In this document: positions 56,390-64,000 of the stretch, piece after piece | Layout of the letters: each line of letters opens with the position of its first letter | How positions within the stretch are numbered: position 1 is the stretch's first letter | Origin: CBCOTE01 sp965112965 | Lineage (GTDB): Bacteria > Desulfobacterota > Desulfovibrionia > Desulfovibrionales > Desulfovibrionaceae | DNA length: 64,000 nt | Assembly: GCA_965112965.1 (NCBI GenBank) | Contig: CBCOTE010000020.1 | Span: 1-64,000 of the forward strand | Direction: 5' to 3' | Program-made: the position numbers and the translations under genes | The notes under the pieces: model-generated | Seen by the model: the letters and a program-made list of their open reading frames with translations, nothing else | Database searches by the model: none | What the model was told of the DNA's origin: nothing

Positions 56390-59300
56390 CCTGAGAGGAT
56401 CTTTTATAGTAAGATATAAAGGTGCCTTGCGTATTATCTGGAAAAGAAGGAGGATGATCAGTAAATATTTATCTGACGGCAAGAAGAGTGTTGACTGTTA
56501 TGTGTATGGTCTACAGATAAGTATTGGGACCGAGAGGGTTATTTTTTTTAACTCATCAATTTTTGATTATCCGCTGCTGATACATATCAAGCGTTCTATT
56601 TAGTAGCCACTAACGAGCTGTACTAGCTGTGCAAAAAAAATATGATTAAGTACAGGCCCCACCATTTTTAAAACGAGATTTATTTCACCTTTATAATTCA
56701 TTCGCATACAGCCTATTTATCTGAATACTCAGGTTGTTATAGTATTTCTGCAGACGGTTCTGTATGATATCATGGAAGCGCAAATCTTACCGCTAGAGAT
56801 AGTTGTGTTGTTAATCCGGTTGGATGGCTATTAGGCGAAGGTCTATATGAAAGACATATACAAGGTTATTAATTAGTTTTGAGGTCGTGTCATTGCCGAT
56901 AAAAAAGATGAAGTAGTAATCTTCCATAGATTGGCTGTATGTGCTGATAGATATTTTTCAGCTTGTCAGAAATACGGAATCGATTATAAATTATTAGTAC
57001 GAATTGTAGGTGCCAATGACTGTCTATTTAACTAAATTCTTTATGCCGTATTATTTTTATTGATAATCAGGATGTAATCATAGGCAGTCTGGATTGTTAA
57101 GACAGCATATTGGTGTTATGTCATGGTCTATAATATAGTAGTTATATCAATTATTCAGTTGATTTCCGACTATAAGGCTTGAAAAAGACTGTCTCGTGGG
57201 GTAAGTGACTGATATGGCTCATATTCAATTTTTTTATAGCGTTCTTTTAATCAAATTGTAATTAATGACCAAATATATATGCATAATCTCAATTTTATGT
57301 TTGATATTTGGCAAGTAAAAATAGATGTAAAATAGTCTTTATGAAGATATAATTTAAGATCTTTAACAAATTTATAGTCTGATTCAGGAAAACCTTAGAT
57401 GAATTACATTGCCCAATCTTCATACTGACCACAAAAGTATTTTTTAAAGCAGTCTGTACAGATAAATGGCGTGAAGATAATGGTCGTCTGGATGACACAA
57501 GTTGTTACCGGATAGGTAACCAGGCAATCAATTGCGAGACGGTAATAGAACGATAAGGCAGGGGGGTCCTAAGAGAGACCTTGGGCTCATTCGCCGTCAG
57601 TCAGCGCGGCTCAGAGTGGTTAGCAGCACCCTTAAATAAGGCCCAAGTTGAGCAACTGCTTGGACAGGTCTACCAAAAGATTTGATTATCAAAGACTAAA
57701 AATTTAAGTTTAAATTGTGGAAGAATTCATGGAAGACCTAAACAGTTATCATAAATGAGAAAGTTTTTTAGCGTTGAATTGGCTGATACTTTCTGAATAA
57801 GCTCGGTTGAAACTATGATACACGAACGTACTGCTGGATTTAGGCTATTGGCTGGATGTACAAGATCCGCCTTCGGGACAGGCCTCACGGTGGCTAGTAT
57901 TATTTTAGGTTCTGGGAAAATTGTTGTTCGATAAGTGCAACTAAGGGCGCATGGAGTTGTGTGGTAGTGATGACCTTGTCGTTGGTCGAAAAGCTGTATT
58001 GAGTTGTAATTATATTTATAGAATTTATAGGTCATATCCAAAATGGACTGTTCCAAGAAGCTAGTAGAGATGTTCAAGGCTCAACGCATTGATCTGCCCG
58101 CACTGGATAAACCCGTAGGTGTTGGTCTAAGGAGAAAAGATTGTTCCCTATGTAGCAGCACCTCTGATTATCATGGAAATTGCAGATAATTAAGGATATT
58201 ATTTGATAGAAAAAGATTCACACTATTTAGGCAGCATCCTGTGAAAATATTACCGTTATACTGGTGGTGAATTGGGTGCCGGTGATGGCGCTTGAGAAGT
58301 CGGGTACATTAGCCACGCTGGAGCCTAGAATTCTAATTTTAGTTGCAATTGGATTATAGCTTGGTGAGCTGTCAGGATCTACTATGTCGAAATTTTTGGT
58401 GATAAAGTGATCGAGTTCGTATTTATTTTAGCTGTCGTGGTAACTATCCGATGTTCCTAGCAAAATAGATCTACTATTGCACTTGTCTGAAAAGTTGAAA
58501 ATGAATATAAGGGAGTATTAACAGGTAGCATTAAAAAAAACAGTGTTTAGTTTGGATCGAAAGGTAGTGTAGCCGATATGAAAGCGCTTATGCGGTAGTT
58601 AATTATTGATAGGCTGCGGTCGGTATGACCAAAGAGCTGGAGATGGCCAGATTGGTGCTACTAGCCCTGACGGTGCACGTGTTTTCCGGCATGGTGACAT
58701 AGGGTCACTATGTATTCGCAAAAAATATTCATATTAGCCTCAAGATCGTGGGTTTTGTTCTAACTGCTAGCGTATGTTTGTTGTTATGCTTGTCGTAAAT
58801 CTTGATAGTATCTCAAGCTCGGTAATAGATATTAGCGATATAGACATATCTATATTAAGTCTAACCGCCAGGTATGAGTTCGTGGTTAGTAAGGTGTGAA
58901 AGCTCTCGGCGTTGTCGTAGAAATATCAACTATGTACATTTGGTTAGGCAATGAGGTTAATATTGAAGGTGTGATTGGATCGTATATATATATATCGATG
59001 CTATTGTTAGTGACGTTGCCCACACCCACATTCTCGATATTAAAATTTGGTAATGTAGTAGTTATGGAAGTAGAAGTGGTGTGGATTTACTAAATAGTCG
59101 TCTTTGTTGAAACAGAAGTTTTTTGGATAAGATATATAAAAGATACCTTAGTCACTTGCCGTATGTCAAATAAGCTGTATTATTTATGGCCAAAATCATA
59201 GCTGCATTCAGTGGATACTTAAGGCGCCTTAGCTGAAGTTGACGTACAGATCACGACTGCGTTCAATTCGTTGACCTATTTGGCTGCAAGTAGGCGATGC

Positions 59301-61642
59301 GGTAATCGTGTTTTTGGTAGATGAAGTCCGATCTGGTCTACATGAATGCTGTGGGACTTATGACCATTCTAATCGTAATTGGTAGCATAGAACGATGATG
59401 TTGTGCCGTCGTTAATGGGCGTGCTCGTAGTAAATGTCTGGAATGAATTAATGTAGTAGCTTGCCTATTCTAATTCATAGCTTAAACGATAGTATATGCT
59501 AGGTTTTTTTAGGTACTTTTATGAGTTAATACTTGTGATGTTTACGGTCAGAATCGTCATATGGTGGTTTTGGGTGTCATTAATTCAGTAATATTAAATA
59601 TACCTATCAGACGAACATCATTGAGTTTTTTGGTATTAGTGCCGTCCATAGTTCTGTATATTCGTGGTCTCCTCAGTAATTTTTTTATAAAGACCTCCTC
59701 AAGCTTCCTGTTTGGGTCTTTTGTTGCCATTGCGATTTTTGTATATGCATTAGCTACATAATTATCGCCTTTTAGTACTTACTATCCTATTAATAAAGAA
59801 TATAGATATTGCTAGCCTTAACTATAGACATAGATATCAAATTACTTTTAGTTTAGTACGGACGTTATTATTGACTAATTTATTATCTCTGTATATCTCT
59901 TTATATTGGCCTTTTTGGGTTAGTGATACCTTCGGTGATGTTCGTCGGTTGCACAAGATTTGACAACTGGGTCATCTATGTCGTATTTTTTTATTTTTCA
60001 CGGGACTTATACGGATTTTTGGAATAAAATTGGAATAAAAATGGATGTAGAAAACAAATTCCTGCTCGACTTTAGCAATGATGTACTTGCTCAAGTTATT
60101 GGTTAGGGTGCTAGCAAGACTATTATGCTATCTCTCAGTTACACTATTCTGAGATGACGTTGGCCAGGTCACGGTCAATATAGTGCAAGGAAGTCTGTCC
60201 CGTTCTATGGTTGATACAGTTTTTAGGTCTGGCTGTACTGGTCTGAGTCGAGCTAATTATTCACCTAGCAGTCCTATGTTATCTCGGTTTATATAGGCCT
60301 TATATATGAGTTAATTGTTTCAGGTCGATCTTGAGCCGAGCCATTTGCTTGGCCATATGGTATGAAGTTTCGAAATGCGTAATATATATAATCGCGTTAA
60401 TCTCCTTGCTGTACGCCTGGAGAACAACTAAAATTTGCTTAGATTGGGCGGGTCTAGTCATAGGACGAACTTGAGTGTGCGTCTTGCTCTAGTCTTTGTA
60501 GTATATTTTTTATTATTTTAATTATGCAACACTAGAAAATTTTTGCCATTTTCTGCATGAAGCGGTTTAGATGGCCTCATAGACTTAGCTGGTCTACCTT
60601 GGGACTGAGCTGAGGGGCCATAATGCGGCCGGGAATAGCCAACAAATCAGCATCAATATCGATTTAGACTTTGGCGAGGATTATTTCTCTATCCACCTTT
60701 TTTTTGCGGGGTTAAGTAATGTCGTTTTTTATGTTGCCTTAACTGGAAAACTAATCGTAGTGCCCTGAGGTTGATCAAGGTCGGTCTTCTTGATTTTAGT
60801 CTAATTTTTACTTATTAACTTTTATTTCTATAACTCCGATTTTTTTGGTTAATGTTTTAATGGTCTTTGTATCCATGGAGATTTTTAAGATTCTGCGTCT
60901 GGATGACTCCTGCAACATATACAGTCGAACCGGTAACAGATTTATTAGCCACGACTTGATTCGTGTGGTTCGTCCTAGATATAGCTGAGCGGTAGACATG
61001 CTTTCTCCACGAAGCTTAGGGCTTTTTTATAGGTAGCTTCACTTATCTAGGAGTTTTGGACCTTTTGGTTTTTGCGTTGCACGTCTATTATTTGGCATCA
61101 ACGCGTTTTAGGATTTTGCACTGGGTGTCTACCGGTATGTATACGCGGATACGTTTTCAATTTTTTCAGTCAGCAGAGGTTACTGTCGCATTTGCTAGAG
61201 TTGGCCAAGGCATATTTTTATGGTTGGGAGATTCAGCTGGTCGTAGTCGCTGAACTAGGCTGTGAGCCATAATTGGTTTTCATCATCCAAGCAGCAGCTT
61301 TTGGCCAGGTCTTTTAGCTCGTTTTTAGACAGAGAGATAGATTGTCTCCAGATTTTTAGTTTTTGCGGTGATATTACTTTGGATATATGGCGTCAAATTT
61401 TTATTGGCTAGTATATCTATGCCGCCGTTAACCTCGTTTTGTTTATAGCCAAGCGTGTATAGCAGGCCTTTTAGTTGCCGCCATTTTTTAGTCTAATGCA
61501 AAAGCATTTTTGCTGAAGTTATGACCATACAAGGCCGTGCATTTATCCTTGATATAGCGTATGGCGCGTGACGTAGTCATTTCTTGATAATAGCTAATTG
61601 TTAAATACCAATTTTGGTCATGAATTAGTGTTTTTTTTATAC
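56390..61642. other. 5.2 kb decayed region between rnc and dnaE
   Basis: No intact gene. A 73-codon plus frame at 56382-56603 overlaps rnc and has low-complexity basic sequence without a ribosome site. From about 57600 to 60500 the minus strand carries short Ser/Thr-rich, beta-type segments, described separately. Near dnaE, minus-strand traces occur at about 61330-61480 (LKGLLYTLGYKQNEVNGGID, somewhat like the third domain of RuvA but not secure) and 60808-60999. The rest is AT-rich with many stops. Confidence 0.45.
58229..59085 (-). pseudogene. Fragments of a Ser/Thr-rich, beta-type protein
   Basis: Two well-preserved minus-strand pieces lie 500 bases apart. One (about 58880-59085) contains TTSTSITTTLPNFNIENVGV and GNVTNNSIDIYIYDPI. 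The other (58229-58374) contains DSSPSYNPIATKIRILGSSV and DFSSAITGTQFTTSITVIF. Both are rich in Thr, Ser, Ile, Val and Asn, as in extracellular beta-solenoid or adhesin-like proteins. Frames are broken between them. A surface or secreted protein lost after host restriction is a reasonable guess, but no family was identified. Confidence 0.35.
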
Positions 61643-61722
61643 AAAAAATGGCTGCTCGTCTGAGCCGCATGGCCAAGCTGTCCTGCCCGGCCTAGGAGCT
61701 ATCCAGACGGGCAGCCATTTTT
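61643..61722 (-). terminator. Long-stem hairpin spanning the dnaE stop codon
   Basis: AAAAAATGGCTGCTCGTCTG (61643-61662) is nearly the reverse complement of CAGACGGGCAGCCATTTTT (61704-61722), giving a stem of about 19 pairs with one mismatch around a 41-base loop that includes the dnaE stop at 61692-61694. On the coding strand the 3' arm ends in six T, as in an intrinsic terminator; the 5' arm begins with five A. The upstream arm encodes the last residues of DnaE. Confidence 0.6.
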
Positions 61723-64000
61723 ACTTCCCAGGCTTTTTGGGCACGACTTAGGGCCTCTCCGGTCTCCACGGCGAAATTGGGTCCGAGCTCTAACTCACAT
61801 ATGGCGGCTTCTATTAGGAGGTTAAGTCGGACCGGGCTATGGCCTCGATGTGCCTGGAGTAAGGCCTTGAGAGAGGCGAGTCCGTCTTCGTCTAAAAATG
61901 TGGCTGTCATATTCATATAGTAGGGCATTTCTTTAGGCTCTGGTACGTCGGAAAGTAATTGGACGGAGTTGCCCCAGAGTTTGACCACACGGCCATTATT
62001 CTCTTCATCGCGGCTATTTTCCTGACCGCTGATCTCGCCCCGGCTATCCTCACGAATACGTCCGGTGATGAGTAAAGGTCGATCTATTGTCACATACATT
62101 TTCATTTCTTGCCAAAATTTAGTGAAGCAGAGCATCTCTATACGACCGGTGAGATCTTCAATTTGACAAACCGCCCATTTTTCACCTTTCCTGTTAATGC
62201 GCTCTTTGTACTCAGTGACGATAATTCCAATCCGTACCTCGGCGTTGTCTATATATTCGCGGACATCTTTCAAGGGAATGAGGCTCAGGCGTTGTATTTT
62301 TTTTTGAAAGGGCTGGAGAGGATGGCTAGTGAGATAGAACCCCAGAGCCTCTTTTTCCATGATTGATTTCTGTCCTTCCTCCCACTCAGCCATCTCATGC
62401 TCATGACAATCCAGGCCGATGCCTGGACAGGCAAGGTTAGGGGCGGTCAGAGAAAGAGCTAGAAGGGACATTTGTCCGGAGTTGACCTCTTTAGTTTTAC
62501 GTTTGGCTCGTTCTATAGCTAGGTCTAACCCAGCCAGGAGCCCAGCCCGGGAGCAGCCCAGGCAGTCCATTGCCCCGCACTTGATGAGGCCTTCCAGCAT
62601 CCGCCGGTTAACTTTTGCCAAAGATATCCGCTGACATAGGTCCACTAAGCTGATATATGGGCCGTTTTTTCGGCCGGCCATGATGACTCGGATAGCCTCA
62701 TCGCCTACGCTTTTAACTCCGCCTAAGCCAAAAACAATGTGGCCTTGGCTGACTGTGAACTCCCGTCGGCTTATGTTTATGTTTGGCGGCAGCACTTCGA
62801 TACCCATATCACGGCAGACGTAAATATATTTGAGTAGTTTATCTTGATTATTAAGCTCTGAGGTCATTATGGCGGCCATAAATTCTGTGGGGTAGTGGGT
62901 TTTAAGCCAGGCGGTCCAAAAAGAGATGAGGGCGTAGGCCGCGGAGTGTGATTTATTGAAGCCGTACTCGGCAAATTTTTCCATGAGGCCGAAGATTTCG
63001 TTGGCTTTGGTTTTGGTGATACCTTTTTTTACTGTGCCTTCCACAAATTTGGAGCGCTGTTCGGCCATAGCTACTGGGTCTTTTTTGCCCATGGCCCGGC
63101 GTAGTAGGTCGGCGCTACCTAGGGTGTAGCCGGCGGCCACTTGGGCGATCTGCATGACCTGCTCCTGGTAGACGATAATCCCGTAGGTGGTCTTAAGTAT
63201 TTCCTCTAGTTGGGGCAGAGGATAAGTAGTGTTAACCTCTCCGTGCTTGCGCTTGATGAATTCGTCCACCATGCCTGAATTGATGGGCCCGGGTCGATAA
63301 AGGGCTAGCATAGCGACGATGTCGTTGAAACAAGTGGGTCGTAGCTGCTTGAGGTGGCGACGCATGCCGGTGCTTTCTACCTGGAATACGCCATCAGTCT
63401 CTCCGCGAGAGTAAAGTTCATAGATAGGTTGGGCCGAGGGGGCGTCTAAAGGTATAGTATCTAAATCTGGTCGTGGTTTACCTTGTAAGGCAATGATCTC
63501 AATAGTATCTTGGATGATAGTCATGGTTTTGAGTCCAAGGAAGTCGAATTTGATGAGTCCGATTTTTTCCACTATTTTCATATCGAACTGTGTAACCGTT
63601 TCTTCTTTCTTCCCCTTATAGAGTGGCAGGTATTCTACTAAGCGTTGGTCCCCAATGACTACACCTGCGGCGTGAGTAGAGGCGTGACGGCAAAGACCTT
63701 CCAACCGACAGGAGATATCTAGAAGTCGGGCTACGCGAGGGTCTTGATTAGCCAGGGCATGCAACTCGGGTTCTTGCTTCAGGGCCTTAGTGATGGTCAT
63801 TTTAAGGTCTTCTGGGATGAGTTTGGCGATGCGGTCGCCTTCGGCAAAGGTTAGGCCTAGAGCCCGGGCTACGTCGCGGATTACAGCTTTGGCCTTCATT
63901 TTGCCAAAGGTGGTGATATGGGCCACTGAATCCTTACCGTAACGCTCGGTGACATATGTGATGACCTCATTGCGTCGGCGCTCGCAGAAATCTACGTCGA
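61692..64000 (-). CDS. dnaE: DNA polymerase III alpha subunit, C-terminal two thirds (cut by window edge)
   Basis: Replicative polymerase catalytic subunit. The frame is open to the right edge; about 769 codons are visible of a protein normally near 1,160. The edge falls inside the metal-binding motif: only DVDFCERRRNEV of the PDFDVDF region is in view. The third catalytic Asp stands in LIKFDFLGLKTM. The DGVFQVESTGMRRHLKQL, YGIIVYQEQVMQIAQ and FAEYGFNKSHSAAYALIS blocks are typical of DnaE, followed by a helix-hairpin-helix region (NRRMLEGLIKCGAMD) and an OB domain (VRIGIIVTEYKERI). A GTG at 63926 is internal and not the start. All visible motifs are intact. Confidence 0.97.
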   Translation of the reverse strand, partial: DVDFCERRRNEVITYVTERYGKDSVAHITTFGKMKAKAVIRDVARALGLTFAEGDRIAKLIPEDLKMTITKALKQEPELHALANQDPRVARLLDISCRLEGLCRHASTHAAGVVIGDQRLVEYLPLYKGKKEETVTQFDMKIVEKIGLIKFDFLGLKTMTIIQDTIEIIALQGKPRPDLDTIPLDAPSAQPIYELYSRGETDGVFQVESTGMRRHLKQLRPTCFNDIVAMLALYRPGPINSGMVDEFIKRKHGEVNTTYPLPQLEEILKTTYGIIVYQEQVMQIAQVAAGYTLGSADLLRRAMGKKDPVAMAEQRSKFVEGTVKKGITKTKANEIFGLMEKFAEYGFNKSHSAAYALISFWTAWLKTHYPTEFMAAIMTSELNNQDKLLKYIYVCRDMGIEVLPPNINISRREFTVSQGHIVFGLGGVKSVGDEAIRVIMAGRKNGPYISLVDLCQRISLAKVNRRMLEGLIKCGAMDCLGCSRAGLLAGLDLAIERAKRKTKEVNSGQMSLLALSLTAPNLACPGIGLDCHEHEMAEWEEGQKSIMEKEALGFYLTSHPLQPFQKKIQRLSLIPLKDVREYIDNAEVRIGIIVTEYKERINRKGEKWAVCQIEDLTGRIEMLCFTKFWQEMKMYVTIDRPLLITGRIREDSRGEISGQENSRDEENNGRVVKLWGNSVQLLSDVPEPKEMPYYMNMTATFLDEDGLASLKALLQAHRGHSPVRLNLLIEAAICELELGPNFAVETGEALSRAQKAWEVKMAARLDSS

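Noticed and set aside
56382..56603. Small plus-strand frame overlapping the end of rnc
   Set aside because: Basic low-complexity product, no ribosome site, no family; probably chance read-through sequence.
1..64000. CRISPR arrays, insertion sequences, tRNA or rRNA genes
   Set aside because: I looked for regularly spaced repeats, transposase motifs and T-loop sequences in the gaps and found none; the few GGTTCGA-like strings lie inside protein genes.

Overview
The window reads as a piece of a shrinking, host-restricted relative of Desulfovibrio (Desulfobacterota). That assignment is an inference. It rests on the protein character (a TatB, PEP-synthase-like and shikimate-kinase-like set of this type), the layout of the division and cell-wall cluster, and a c-type cytochrome maturation set of the Desulfovibrio kind (CcmE with Cys in place of the haem-binding His, no CcmG/CcmH). 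Intact genes cover only about 62 percent of the 64 kb. They look normal and of moderate GC. The long spaces between them are AT-rich, full of A/T homopolymers and broken reading frames, as expected for genes decaying after a switch to symbiotic life. No insertion sequence, CRISPR array, rRNA or tRNA gene was recognised.

Layout, left to right. 1-8.5 kb: start of tatC, tatB, guaA, guaB, then a complete branched-chain amino-acid ABC importer (livF, livG, livM, livH and the binding-protein gene livJ) with a strong hairpin between livJ and livH. 8.7-15.4 kb: cytochrome c maturation genes (TPR protein, ccmD, ccmC, ccmB, ccmA, ccmF, ccmE), with 1.3 kb of decayed DNA between ccmF and ccmE. 15.5-22.3 kb: a CorC/HlyC-like membrane CBS protein, a broken PEP-synthase-like gene and a shikimate kinase. 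22.3-29.9 kb: mostly decayed DNA around rpsI-rplM. 29.9-47.4 kb: the division and cell-wall (dcw) cluster, transcribed from mraZ to ftsZ: mraZ, (rsmH remnant), ftsL, ftsI, murE, murF, mraY, murD, ftsW, murG, murC, murB, ftsQ, ftsA, ftsZ. 47.4-56.4 kb: an HD-domain protein, a DRTGG/AAA_26 protein, an ADP-forming acyl-CoA synthetase and rnc. 56.4-61.7 kb: decayed DNA with traces of a Ser/Thr-rich protein. 61.7-64 kb: the 3' two thirds of dnaE. Every intact gene except rnc lies on the minus strand.

Functionally the retained genes describe a cell that still makes peptidoglycan of the meso-diaminopimelate type, divides with FtsZ, exports folded proteins by Tat, assembles c-type cytochromes, makes GMP, imports branched-chain amino acids and can probably conserve energy with an ADP-forming acyl-CoA synthetase. 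The most notable points are: rsmH is dead while the rest of the dcw cluster and the MraZ operator are preserved; the CcmE variant; a PEP-synthase-like gene broken at a nine-T run and at two further places; and hairpins placed at operon joints or over a stop codon. No clearly new biological system was found. The unexplained stretches look like gene graveyards rather than a hidden system.
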